From Thalassomonas viridans (GTDB lineage Bacteria > Pseudomonadota > Gammaproteobacteria > Enterobacterales > Alteromonadaceae), in the NCBI RefSeq assembly GCF_000948985.2, contig NZ_CP059734.1:124001-188000 (forward strand): a stretch of DNA of 64,000 bases. Reading direction: 5' to 3'. Position 1 is the stretch's first letter. Every line of letters begins with the position of its first letter. Of this stretch, positions 34,533-43,179 are shown in pieces. A program made the translations under genes and the position numbers. The notes under the pieces were generated by a model. It was given only the letters and a program-made list of their open reading frames with translations. It made no database searches and had not been told where the DNA came from.

Positions 34533-35444
34533 ATGAAAGCCTGCCTGATACCTGCCCCAAAGAACTTATTGAGTTTTCCAGCCATAGTCATTTTGTTGAC
34601 TTTAACTTGTGGAGCTATCTCCTTTTCGCATGCCAATGAAATTGAAATCTATGTTGACGATCAGCAAGATCTCAATGTGTACCTAAAACAAAAAACACCC
34701 TCGAATATTGCCAACCATACAAACCTTTTGCTCTTTAACCAGCTAAACAGGAAACTGAATTTTAATTTAGCCAGTATCAAGCGCACGGTTAAAATTATGC
34801 GCGAAAGTAAAAAGGCCATTTGTGTTACCAACAAGATTAAAACCCCCACCAGGGAGCAAGATTTTATCTTTAGCCATCCGATTAACCTCTATTTAAACAG
34901 GCTATTATATCAGCATAAAGAACAGCCCCAACTCAACTCCAGCGTGCTAAATGCCAAGGGGGAGCTGGTGTCTTTAAATAGGCTTTTTCAGGAATACAGC
35001 GATAAGCTAATCATTATTTCCGGTTCGCTTTCATATGGTAATTTTTTAGACGAGCAAATTGCGGCTATAAGCAGCGACAATAAAATGATTTTGGACGGCA
35101 GTAACCCTTATGACAGGGCTTATTATATGTTCAGTTTAAAAAGAGGTGATTTTTTGCTTGCCTATCCCGCCGAAATGTACAGACATTACCATAAAGACAG
35201 TAAGCACTATCAAGCTTACCGGGTGTCGGGCGCACCCAAATATGTGCTGGGACATCTTATGTGCAACAACACCCGGGCAAGTGTCGCCTTTCTCAAAAGC
35301 GTCAATAACGTTCTAAATAAGCTTTACCGGCAGCAAGATTTTATTTCGGCCCACACGCAATGGCTACCGCAAACGGCGCATGAATTAACTTTGGATTATC
35401 TTGGGGAACTGACCGGCCAACCTCCATCTGCCGAGCCAAAATGA
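34533..35444 (+). CDS. Periplasmic substrate-binding-like protein (SBP_bac_3 type)
   Basis: 303 aa with signal peptide (FPAIVILLTLTCGAISFSHA|NEI). The order of strands and helices (EIEIYVDDQQDLNVYL, then RTVKIMRESKKAICVTNKIK, FIFSHPINLYLNRLLY, LLAYPAEMYRHY) resembles the family-3 solute-binding proteins that occur as stand-alone genes in Alteromonadales. Not next to a permease. These orphans often sense or bind amino acids or are fused to signalling proteins elsewhere; ligand unknown. A single Cys pair (ICVTNK, LMCNNT) is compatible with the periplasm. Confidence 0.7.
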   Translation: MKACLIPAPKNLLSFPAIVILLTLTCGAISFSHANEIEIYVDDQQDLNVYLKQKTPSNIANHTNLLLFNQLNRKLNFNLASIKRTVKIMRESKKAICVTNKIKTPTREQDFIFSHPINLYLNRLLYQHKEQPQLNSSVLNAKGELVSLNRLFQEYSDKLIIISGSLSYGNFLDEQIAAISSDNKMILDGSNPYDRAYYMFSLKRGDFLLAYPAEMYRHYHKDSKHYQAYRVSGAPKYVLGHLMCNNTRASVAFLKSVNNVLNKLYRQQDFISAHTQWLPQTAHELTLDYLGELTGQPPSAEPK

Positions 35445-35509
35445 ACAGAGGATGTTTTGTTCCCCTGTTTGTTTGGTTTTGATGCGGTTAAGCCGGTTCC
35501 ATTCAAATT

Positions 35510-36415
35510 TTATGGCCTGTGTTTTAATCTGCGCATCATTAGGCCAAAAGCGCCTAAGATGAAAATAGCAAACGCTGGCGGCTCTGAAACGGATGAGGCC
35601 GGTGGTTCTAAATCAAAGGGGGTGCCGTCCGAAACTGAGAAAGGCGTATCATTGTCAAGTAAACTGATTTGAAAAGCATCTGCAAATTCATAACTTGGAT
35701 CTATGTAAACCAACGGATCCGCAATGGCTTGCCCGTAGCCAAATGCACCGCTTCCATAAGCCCTGCCGAAGGTGGATGTTTGCAGGCGCACACTGAATAT
35801 GCTTCTGGGATTAATATTGATTGTAACTTTGCCTGTTTTTGTTTCCCTTGCCCTGTCATCGCGAAAACTATAGTTTTGCACCGAGACAGAATCGGAAAAT
35901 AATCCTATACCGATTGATGCAGTAGCATTAGCCTGGGCAAAGTTTGAATTTTTTGATGTGGAAGCACTTGCCGCTAAAACATATTCAAAGGTAATAGGAA
36001 TGGTTGGCGCATATACCGAGCTCAGGGTAATCGAATAGTTACGGGTAAATTCGCTGCTTGTTGAAGCGGTACTTTCCCCGTTATCTTCGTCGCCTACGCC
36101 CCATGAACGGGAAAGCAAAACGTCTCCGAAAAACTCGTCGATCTCATCAATGTCGCCGTTAATTTCCTCAATATTGTCGTCATTGCCGAGAAAGTTATAA
36201 CCACCGGCGCTGGCAGCATTCTTTTCGGTCGTTGTCAACAGAGTTGCTCTCCAACCTACCTGATAAGGTGCATATGCTTCGTTTTGCAGGCCAACGGTAT
36301 GTGTGATGCCGTAGTTGCCTGTCGTATAGCTGTCTTCCGTCACTATTATTGAGGAATAAGCATTAAAACTTAGCAGCAGAAGGCCAAATAATACTTTTTT
36401 AGGACTTATCATCAT
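35510..36415 (-). CDS. PEP-CTERM-like exported protein
   Basis: 301 aa. Signal peptide (KVLFGLLLLSFNAYS|SII), then a Ser/Thr/Asn-rich beta-type body with an acidic patch (DDNIEEINGDIDEIDEFFGD). The C terminus has the tripartite sorting tag of PEP-CTERM proteins: SVSEPPAFA, hydrophobic helix IFILGAFGLMM, and basic end RRLKHRP. Such proteins are cut by an exosortase (EpsH) and linked to exopolysaccharide export; no exosortase gene is in the window. Function of the body unknown. Confidence 0.75.
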   Translation of the reverse strand: MMISPKKVLFGLLLLSFNAYSSIIVTEDSYTTGNYGITHTVGLQNEAYAPYQVGWRATLLTTTEKNAASAGGYNFLGNDDNIEEINGDIDEIDEFFGDVLLSRSWGVGDEDNGESTASTSSEFTRNYSITLSSVYAPTIPITFEYVLAASASTSKNSNFAQANATASIGIGLFSDSVSVQNYSFRDDRARETKTGKVTININPRSIFSVRLQTSTFGRAYGSGAFGYGQAIADPLVYIDPSYEFADAFQISLLDNDTPFSVSDGTPFDLEPPASSVSEPPAFAIFILGAFGLMMRRLKHRP

Positions 36416-36931
36416 TAATTACCAAATAGGAACAAATATGCCCGTATGGCAAAAAAACAAGCCAAAAACACAAGCTGTTGTTTTACAGTAATTTTACATT
36501 ATTTAAACATGTTGTAATAAGGTAATTGTAAAGATATCTGACATGTGGGTATAGGCAACCAGCTGAATTTTATATGAGTATCTTATGTAACAAGGTTAAA
36601 TAATTAACAGGTACATAAATTAAGATGAAAACTTCATTTATACTAGTTTACTGGCGGTAGAACAGGTATTTATGACCATAATAATGCCATTAAAGCTGCT
36701 GCATTAAGAGAAAGTGATTTACTATCGCCGCTGAGAGTACCGGTAATGCGGTTATTTCAGTGTCCTTTATGTAAAGCTTTTAGCTGGTTTTGAAGGATGT
36801 GTTTAAGTTTGTTAAGTAATGGCCTAAATCATAGAAAAGTTGAAAAAATAAAGGGGCAGATTAAATTGGCTAAAAAGCACCTGCCCCACTAATTTTAGTT
36901 AAAAAATAGGCTTGTAAACAATAAACTCCGG
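36416..36931. other. Non-coding gap between two exported-protein genes
   Basis: AT-rich stretch without convincing ORFs. Its right part holds the inverted pair GGGGCAG (36853-36859) and CTGCCCC (36881-36887), which could end transcription of the gene to the right. I see no RNA gene. Confidence 0.45.
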
Positions 36932-38053
36932 CTACAAAGCGTGGCAGGATTCCAGCGTAGATCTGCGGTTAAAAAAGTCTAAACCGGCAAATTGTGCGCC
37001 GAAAAGTCCCACCAGGGTGCCGTCTGTAGTTACCTTAATACCCGCTGCGCCATCAGCGCCGCGAGACTCGCCACCGGCAGAAAAGCCAACCCATTCTTCT
37101 ACCGTGGTCGTTACATTTCGTCCGATATTAAAATGTAAATTTGTGCTGTTAAAAGAGGCTGGGTATGCTTTAACCACATTGTTGCCCAGATTATCCCCGC
37201 ATGCCGCTGAGTCACTGAAGGTATGTACCACATACCAATCTCCGCGAGAATCTCTGACCAACTGAGCGTTTTGACCCAGGCTTTTCCCGCATCCCGTATC
37301 TAGCGGAGAGTCATAATCGTTTACATGAGTGATATAGGATGACGAAAAGTCAGATCTAAGACGCTCTGAGCCGTTTGCAAAGGAGCCTGAATTAATCGTA
37401 TAAACCTTACCTCTGGCATTATTCATATCGTGAACAATCATATACCTTATAGCATTATTAGCCTGACCATTCGGACTATAGGCGGCAAACCATACATCGG
37501 TAATAGAGCTGATGTTGCTGGGTTTGAAGTTAAAAACTGTACCGGTTGAACGGCCGTTTTTAAACTCACGGAATTGTATATTCCTGGTATATTCATTGGC
37601 GGCAACCGAGTAGGCATAAGTTACCCCGTTCCTGCTGCCTGAATATTTATCAAACCAGGTTATACCCGACGGGTGCTGCTCGGAGGTTTTTATTACTTCG
37701 GAAAGTGAATATATCCTGTCTTCGTCAACCAGGCTTTTGCTGTCGAGATCACCGTTAGGTATGTTAGCGAATAAAAACTCTCCCTTTTCGCCCGAGTCTG
37801 TTTCCGAGTGAGATACAGAAACAGTTACACCGCCGGTACTCCATCTCGGTGAGATATCTTGTGATTGGTGATGATCACTGGGTTCAGTGGCATGCCTTTC
37901 TTCGGTATCAATGGAGTAATTTTGACAGGTATCCTCCATATTATTCACCGCAGTATAAATGTCGGTTTTCAGCTGGGGCCAGTTCGGCACGCCAACTTCG
38001 GCATATGTGAATGAAGATACCAACAGAGGCAAAATTCCAATTATTTTTTTCAT
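36932..38053 (-). CDS. Secreted protein of unknown function
   Basis: 373 aa from the ATG at 38053, the first that gives a signal peptide (MKKIIGILPLLVSSFTYA|EVG); the frame is open for 34 more codons without meaning. The body is rich in aromatic residues and short strands (WSTGGVTVSVSHSETDSG, ITDVWFAAYSPNGQANNA, SRGDWYVVHTFSDSAACG), as in beta-propeller or lectin-like exported proteins, with five cysteines. I do not recognise a family. It is separated by 500 bases from the PEP-CTERM-like gene in the same direction. Confidence 0.65.
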   Translation of the reverse strand: MKKIIGILPLLVSSFTYAEVGVPNWPQLKTDIYTAVNNMEDTCQNYSIDTEERHATEPSDHHQSQDISPRWSTGGVTVSVSHSETDSGEKGEFLFANIPNGDLDSKSLVDEDRIYSLSEVIKTSEQHPSGITWFDKYSGSRNGVTYAYSVAANEYTRNIQFREFKNGRSTGTVFNFKPSNISSITDVWFAAYSPNGQANNAIRYMIVHDMNNARGKVYTINSGSFANGSERLRSDFSSSYITHVNDYDSPLDTGCGKSLGQNAQLVRDSRGDWYVVHTFSDSAACGDNLGNNVVKAYPASFNSTNLHFNIGRNVTTTVEEWVGFSAGGESRGADGAAGIKVTTDGTLVGLFGAQFAGLDFFNRRSTLESCHAL

Positions 38054-38559
38054 ACTTAAATTCCGTATTAAATTAAAAACATTATCTATTACGGGTAATT
38101 TCCTTACCCGCATAAAAAAGCCACAAGTCCGCCGAACGAATAAAAAGCAAACCAAATGAGTGACTTGCCCATCATTAGACTGCAGTTATGACTCTTTAAG
38201 TCGGGATTTTTCCAATCCCGGCTATTAGACGAATGGAGAACATTTTTTATTCTTTCCCCTGGCATGCTCCCGCATGTAGTGCCTAAACTGGCGCAAGGCC
38301 CATATTAACTGGTATGCAATCAGTTATTTGCTGTTGACGTCTTTGCATTTCTTTACATTTTCCATCACTTTCTTAAAGATTCCCGGATTACAATAAATGA
38401 CGTTTTCTAATGAAGCTGACTTCAACTCTTGTACCGAAAGCAGTATAAAAAGAGCGTGGTTGAGCCGGTTAAAGATATAGGGCCGGGGAATACCCGTGAA
38501 GAAAACGGCTATATTGAAAGGAAAAGTAAGCAAAGCTTGCTTATGTTGTGAAAGATAAA
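38054..38559. other. Gap left of the first IS3 copy
   Basis: Non-coding. Contains a GC-rich hairpin at 38201-38221 (TCGGGATT/AATCCCGG) and, on the minus strand at 38342-38356, GTAAA-N5-GCAAA, one mismatch from the CpxR pattern GTAAA-N5-GTAAA. A 69-codon minus ORF crosses the area but begins with TTG and has no homology I recognise. Confidence 0.4.
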
Positions 38560-38624
38560 TGAAGTGGTCTAATACAACCGGACACCTCTAATGACATAAA
38601 GTATAATGTTCCGTAGAGGTAAAT

Positions 38625-38930
38625 ATGAGTAATAAATTTAAACGTCCAAAGTATTCAGTAGAGTTTAAACAAGATGCTGTAAAGCTGGTAACCGAGCAGG
38701 GTTATACTCAACAAGAAGCAGCTGATAGTTTAGGGATTTCACTTAGTGCCATCGGTCGCTGGGTTCGAACTGAACAAGGCTATCGCTCACCAAGTTCAGG
38801 TAAACAAACTAACACTAACTTGGCTGAACGGGCAGAATTAGAAAAGCTACGCAAAGAAGTAGCTAAATTGAAAATGGAGCGAGATATTTTAAAAAAGGCC
38901 GCAGTCTTCTTTGCGAAGGAAAACGAATAA
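38625..38930 (+). CDS. IS3-family transposase OrfA (copy 1)
   Basis: 101 aa, DNA-binding part: helix-turn-helix at EAADSLGISLSAIGRWVRTEQG and a C-terminal leucine zipper-like helix ELEKLRKEVAKLKMERDILKKA. A slippery AAAAAAG lies at 38891-38897. After a -1 shift the frame reads GRSLLCEGKRIRFQFICENK straight into OrfB, so a fused OrfAB transposase is predicted, as in other IS3 elements. Confidence 0.93.
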   Translation: MSNKFKRPKYSVEFKQDAVKLVTEQGYTQQEAADSLGISLSAIGRWVRTEQGYRSPSSGKQTNTNLAERAELEKLRKEVAKLKMERDILKKAAVFFAKENE

Positions 38931-38977
38931 GGTTTCAATTTATTTGTGAGAATAAGAAGACTTGGCCAGTTCTTCAA

Positions 38978-39790
38978 ATGTGCAGGGTAATGGAAGTGAG
39001 CTCCAGTGCTTTTTATGATTGGTGTAATAGACCTATAGCGCCTGATAATCGGCAAAATCGTTTAGATGAAGATGCCCGTAAACTTTTCACAGAGCACAGG
39101 CAAACACTTGGCTCTAGACGTATGGTGAAAGCATTAATTAAGCTTGGCCATCAAGTAGGACGATTTAAAGTTCGTCGTATGATGGCAAGGTTAGGTTTGA
39201 TAGCACGTTATCCCAAAAAATTTAAGGTAACAACTGACAGCGCTCATCACTATGGCATAGCGCCCAACATACTCGATCGGCAGTTTGATGTTAATCAGCC
39301 TAATCAGGTTTGGACAACAGATATCACCTGTGTTTGGACCCTTCAAGGTTGGGTGTACCTGGCGGCCATAATGGATCTTTCCAACCGGCAAATTGTTGGT
39401 TGGGCAATTGATGATCACATGCGTACCGAATTATGTGTTAAAGCCCTGCAAATGGCCTACTGGCGTAGAAAACCAGGTAAAGGGCTTATCCATCATTCAG
39501 ATCGAGGAAGCCAATATGCTAGCGATAAATACCGAAAGCATTTAAGAACGATGGGGATGCAAGCGAGCATGAGCGGTAAAGGGGATTGCTGGGACAACGC
39601 CCCAACAGAGCGTTTTTTCAGAAGTTTAAAATATGAGCAGTTAAATTATCAAAGCTTTCGAACTAAGTCAGAAGCTAAGCTCAGTATTTTAGATTATTTG
39701 GCGTATTACAACAGCAAACGGCCTCATTCTAAATTGGGTTATGTTTCACCAATGGAATACGAACAAATAGAATTAGCCGATGTAGCTTAA
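38978..39790 (+). CDS. IS3-family transposase OrfB, DDE integrase (copy 1)
   Basis: 270 aa from the first ATG; as an OrfAB product it would begin about 27 codons earlier. HTH_21 region near the N terminus, then the DDE core: D in VWTTDITCV, D in HHSDRGSQYAS, E in PTERFFRSLKYE, and the usual YNSKRPHSKLGY end. Intact. Confidence 0.93.
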   Translation: MCRVMEVSSSAFYDWCNRPIAPDNRQNRLDEDARKLFTEHRQTLGSRRMVKALIKLGHQVGRFKVRRMMARLGLIARYPKKFKVTTDSAHHYGIAPNILDRQFDVNQPNQVWTTDITCVWTLQGWVYLAAIMDLSNRQIVGWAIDDHMRTELCVKALQMAYWRRKPGKGLIHHSDRGSQYASDKYRKHLRTMGMQASMSGKGDCWDNAPTERFFRSLKYEQLNYQSFRTKSEAKLSILDYLAYYNSKRPHSKLGYVSPMEYEQIELADVA

Positions 39791-39835
39791 CCAGGTGTCC
39801 GGTTTGGCTTGACCACTACAAAAGCCGCTCTGAAT

Positions 39836-39850
39836 GTAAAGAAAGGTTTA
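39836..39850 (+). promoter_or_regulatory. CpxR-like box before the response regulator
   Basis: GTAAA-GAAAG-GTTTA, a degenerate GTAAA-N5-GTAAA, 67 bases upstream of the regulator start and 15 bases after the IS end. A related site is found at 38342-38356 on the other side of the IS. Suggests autoregulation; pattern evidence only. Confidence 0.35.
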
Positions 39851-39917
39851 TAAGCAGCTCAGCCAAAACAGTGACACATGAACTTTCCATTAACCCCTGG
39901 CGGGAAGAGTTACCCAG

Positions 39918-40619
39918 ATGACAAATAGTGCGCCGATAAAAGTATTAATGATTGATGATGACAAGGAGTTCTCGTCACTGGTTAAAGAGTTCTTAACCGA
40001 CGAAAAGGAATTTGATGTCACCACCATTTTTAAAAGTATTGAAGGGGTTGAGTGGGCGAACAGGAATATTTTCGACATCATTATTTTAGATGTTGGCATG
40101 CCGGAGCTAAATGGTTTTCAGGCCCTGAAACGCATACGGGAAACCTGTGATACACCTGTGATTATGCTCACGGCCCGTGGTGACCACATCGACCGGGTTA
40201 TCGGCCTTGAATTTGGCGCCGACGACTACGTGCCTAAACCTTGTGATCTCAGGGAGCTGGCCGCCAGGTTAAGGGCTATCCACCGCAGGTTCAAGCAGAG
40301 CCAGGCCAATGTGCCGGTTAAAGAAATTGTTATCGACAACTTAAAGCTGGTGCAAAAATCTCACTCGGTATTTGTTAACGACGAGCTGGTTTCCATGACC
40401 GGAACCGAATACCTGGTGCTTGAAGTACTGGTGATGTCGGCCGGGGAAATTGTCGATAAAAACAATATCGCCATGCATGCCCTTAACCGCAAAATCACCG
40501 CTTTTGACCGGAGCGTTGATGTACATGTTGGCAACCTGAGGAAGAAACTCGGTCCGCAATCCGATGGCCAGCAAAGAATTAAAACCATCCGCGGCCGAGG
40601 CTATTTATACGTAAAATAA
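39918..40619 (+). CDS. Response regulator, OmpR/CpxR-like
   Basis: 233 aa. Receiver domain with acidic pocket MIDDDKEF, phosphorylation site Asp58 in ILDVGMPELNG, Thr in MLTARGD and Lys in YVPKPCDLREL. The C-terminal winged helix has FDRSVDVHVGNLRKKLG and IKTIRGRGYLY. PKPCDLREL and AIHRR recall CpxR. Its stop is followed without gap by the kinase start. Probably controls an envelope response; the lipoprotein gene downstream may be a target. Confidence 0.9.
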   Translation: MTNSAPIKVLMIDDDKEFSSLVKEFLTDEKEFDVTTIFKSIEGVEWANRNIFDIIILDVGMPELNGFQALKRIRETCDTPVIMLTARGDHIDRVIGLEFGADDYVPKPCDLRELAARLRAIHRRFKQSQANVPVKEIVIDNLKLVQKSHSVFVNDELVSMTGTEYLVLEVLVMSAGEIVDKNNIAMHALNRKITAFDRSVDVHVGNLRKKLGPQSDGQQRIKTIRGRGYLYVK

Positions 40620-42023
40620 ATGAATCATTTTTTTAAACGCATTTTTATTTCCGTTTGGATCGTTATTATCTTTACCGGCATTTGCACCCTGCTTGTCGCC
40701 TATGCACTGAAATCCATGGGGATCGTCAAAGAAACGCAAGATTATGAGCTGGCCCTGGTCAATAAAGCTTATGACGACCTGGCGGATATGCTTGTCCGCC
40801 AGCCCGGCGACATATCCCTGCTCCCGAAAAGACATGTGCTGGACATGGGCCGACAATTGCAAATTTATATCATTGATGACAACGGCAGGGATATCCTAAA
40901 CCGCATGCTGCCCCGCGATGTTGCCAGCATAGCACTGCCGACATCAGCCGCCGGGCCGGTAAAACCTTACCGCTTGAGAAAAGTGATTTTTAATAAGACA
41001 CTGCCGGGTTATAAGGTGATAGGCTACCGGGATTTGTACGCCATCAGCCGTTTGGCGATGAGACCCAATGCCAGGCTGCTATTGCTTGCCGTTGCCATTG
41101 TTATCAGCGTTTCCATATCCCTTTGGCTGTCATCCTATATTGTACGGCCTTTGCGCAAGCTTAGGGCGGCAAGTCAACAAGTTGCCGAAGGGGATTTTAA
41201 TCTTGTAATATCCGACGAGTTTGTCAAACGCAAAGACGAAATCGCCATGCTTGCCCGCGACTTTGATGTTATGACGGCAAAAGTGGAGCAGCTGATCACC
41301 AACCAGCAACAGCTAATGCGGGATGTGTCTCATGAACTGCGCTCGCCGCTGGCAAGAATGCAGGCGTTGTTATCGCTCGCCTCGCAAAAACCGGCTGAAG
41401 ATGCCCGGATGAATATCGCCAGAATTGAACAGGAACTGGCAAACCTGAATCAGCTGATTGATGAAATACTGTCTTTTGCCCGGCTTGATACCCTGCAAAG
41501 CTTAAAGAAAGTACGCGTGAACCTGAAAGAGCTGTTGGAAGTGATTGCCGAAAGTGCTGAAATTGAAGGTGCAATGGAAAACAAGCAGGTTCAGGTAGAG
41601 GCGGAAAGTCACTGGTTTATGTATTTAGACGCCGAGCTTATCAGCAGCGCCATCGAAAATATCGTCCGAAATGCCCTTAAATATTCTCCCGCAAACTCGG
41701 TTATCGCCATTAAAGCGGCCGTTGAAGCTGACTTCCTGACCATTTCAATAGCAGACACTGGTCCGGGTGTTCCCGAAGCGTTTTTAAGCGAGCTGTTCGA
41801 GCCCTTTTACCAGGTGGGTAACCGCTCGGGGAGTCAGGCATCGGGAAGCGGTGTTGGTTTAGCCATTGCTGAGAAATGCGTGCACTTGCACGGCGGGAAA
41901 ATAACCGCAGCGAACCGTGTCCCCACCGGCTTAGTGATGACAATATTTTTGCCTTTGTCTTTAGGTAAGGAGCCTTTATGTAAAGAACCTTTAAGTAAGG
42001 AGTCTTCACACCAAGAGCCCTAA
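40620..42023 (+). CDS. Sensor histidine kinase, CpxA-like
   Basis: 467 aa: helix at about 8-30, periplasmic sensor of roughly 125 residues, second helix at about 157-176 (LLLLAVAIVISVSISLWLSS), HAMP, H-box with His238 in DVSHELRSPLARM, N-box ENIVRNALKYS, G1 ADTGPGVP and G2 GSGVGLAIAEK. Kinase partner of the regulator encoded just before. The C-terminal tail has a short Lys/Glu/Pro/Leu repeat (GKEPLCKEPLSKESSHQEP), which arises from a reiterated 18-base unit in the DNA. Confidence 0.9.
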   Translation: MNHFFKRIFISVWIVIIFTGICTLLVAYALKSMGIVKETQDYELALVNKAYDDLADMLVRQPGDISLLPKRHVLDMGRQLQIYIIDDNGRDILNRMLPRDVASIALPTSAAGPVKPYRLRKVIFNKTLPGYKVIGYRDLYAISRLAMRPNARLLLLAVAIVISVSISLWLSSYIVRPLRKLRAASQQVAEGDFNLVISDEFVKRKDEIAMLARDFDVMTAKVEQLITNQQQLMRDVSHELRSPLARMQALLSLASQKPAEDARMNIARIEQELANLNQLIDEILSFARLDTLQSLKKVRVNLKELLEVIAESAEIEGAMENKQVQVEAESHWFMYLDAELISSAIENIVRNALKYSPANSVIAIKAAVEADFLTISIADTGPGVPEAFLSELFEPFYQVGNRSGSQASGSGVGLAIAEKCVHLHGGKITAANRVPTGLVMTIFLPLSLGKEPLCKEPLSKESSHQEP

Positions 42024-42055
42024 TGTAAAGAAAGCTGAGCCAGCTTCTTTACATT
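42022..42055. repeat. Inverted repeat after the kinase gene
   Basis: AATGTAAAGAA (42022-42032) and TTCTTTACATT (42045-42055) are perfect complements separated by 12 bases, with extra pairing GCT/AGC inside. May be a terminator-like hairpin or a two-site regulator operator, since each arm contains the GTAAA half site. Confidence 0.5.
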
Positions 42056-42196
42056 TCATTGCATTGGCGGCGATCATCCTTACACTCATCGCCCTACAAT
42101 TTCCAACCAGTAATTAAGCATATTTGCTTGCATAAATAACCCATGAATACCGGCACCAAACGGCATCGGTATTCAAAGCTGATTGGAGAAAACTCA

Positions 42197-42610
42197 ATGC
42201 CCTTTTTTAAGTTAGCCTTACCCGTGCTGGCCGCACTAACGCTTGCCGCCTGTTCAGAATCAGACTCAGGTTCATCGAAAGTAACCGACGGTGAAATTAA
42301 GTTTTACAATACTTCGTACAACTCCGGCCTGGTGAGTTTAGAAGTAACAGATGAAGAGGAACAATCGTTTATCCTGCCTTCTACCCACTATGGTGACGTA
42401 ACGCCGACGTATTTGGCAAAAACCGGACAATATGACTTAGTGATAGAGCATCCTATAGCCATGACAGACAATACCGTAGGCGTGCTCGAAACCAGTTTTG
42501 ATATCCATAACGATGAAATGTCACTGCTGATCTTAAGCGGCGATATTAATGAACCCAAATTCATTTCGTATCATTATGATTTAACCAGCTACTACGAGTT
42601 AGAAACCCCC
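42197..42610 (+). pseudogene. DUF4397-like lipoprotein, 5' part (split by an IS)
   Basis: Start at the ATG at 42197 (GGAG 8 bases upstream) gives a lipoprotein signal: MPFFKLALPVLAALTLAAC|SES. The beta-rich sequence after the lipobox (GEIKFYNTSYNSGLVSLEV, PTYLAKTGQYDLVIEH) matches the DUF4397 style. The native frame runs to about 42610 (YELETP) and is then cut by an inserted element, ending 11 codons into it. The rest of the gene resumes near 44259 in frame as (T)PEKEDEENDLSRFQLYVAN. Downstream of a CpxRA-like pair, so probably an envelope protein under its control before disruption. Confidence 0.75.
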
Positions 42611-42681
42611 TGTGGCAGGATTGTTGTCACCCCTTTGATTTAAGTTGTTAGCATTATTAGGGGGCGGAAATAAGGTTTGAA

Positions 42682-43179
42682 ATGCCCAAATATTCAGCAG
42701 AAAGAAAAGAAGCTATTCTCCGTAAGGTCCTCCCGCCACTAAGTCGGTCAGTGAGAGAGGTCGCCCTGGAGCAAGACATCCATTATCAAACCATATATGC
42801 TTGGATGAAAGAAGTCAGAGAAAAAGGTTTTACAGTGCCAGATAAGCCTACACCACCTGCTCAGTGGTCAGATGCCGAGAAGTTTTCAGTAGTCGTTGAA
42901 ACGGCTTCATTCTCTGAAGCTGAGTTAAGTCAATACTGTCGGGAAAAAGGCTTATATGTCGAACAGGTTCACACCTGGAAAGCTGAGTGTATGCAGGGGT
43001 TTAAAAACAGCAAAACCCAGCAGCAAGAAGCGCGCAAGCAGGCTCAGGCGGATAAAAAAGCCATTAAACAACTCAAGCGTGAACTCAGACAAAAAGAAAA
43101 GGCGCTTGCCGAGACTGCCGCGCTGCTTGTTTTGCGAAAAAAGCTCAATGCGCTTTGGGAAGAAGACGAGGAGCATTAA
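42682..43179 (+). CDS. Transposase OrfA of the second IS
   Basis: 165 aa with two helix-turn-helix units (SRSVREVALEQDIHYQTIYAWM and SEAELSQYCREKGLYVEQVHTW) and a long basic coiled coil (KQAQADKKAIKQLKRELRQK). Contains the A6G slippery site close to its 3' end, from which a -1 shift leads directly into OrfB. Confidence 0.85.
   Translation: MPKYSAERKEAILRKVLPPLSRSVREVALEQDIHYQTIYAWMKEVREKGFTVPDKPTPPAQWSDAEKFSVVVETASFSEAELSQYCREKGLYVEQVHTWKAECMQGFKNSKTQQQEARKQAQADKKAIKQLKRELRQKEKALAETAALLVLRKKLNALWEEDEEH

Larger units (their letters stand above)
38560..39820 (+). mobile_element. IS3-family insertion sequence, copy 1 (1261 bp)
   Basis: Ends are imperfect inverted repeats: TGAAGTGGTC...ACCGGACACCT on the left, and on the right the complement of TGTAGTGGTC...ACCGGACACCT. 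It is flanked by the 3-bp direct repeat AAA (38557-38559 and 39821-39823). Two ORFs with an A6G slippery site. The same 1261-bp length and identical encoded proteins occur in the inverted copy at 49719, so transposition is recent. This copy lies just upstream of a CpxRA-like gene pair and may alter its expression. Confidence 0.93.

Noticed and set aside
38324..38533. 69-codon minus ORF left of IS3 copy 1
   Set aside because: TTG start, no ribosome binding site, no recognisable domain; overlaps a possible regulator site.
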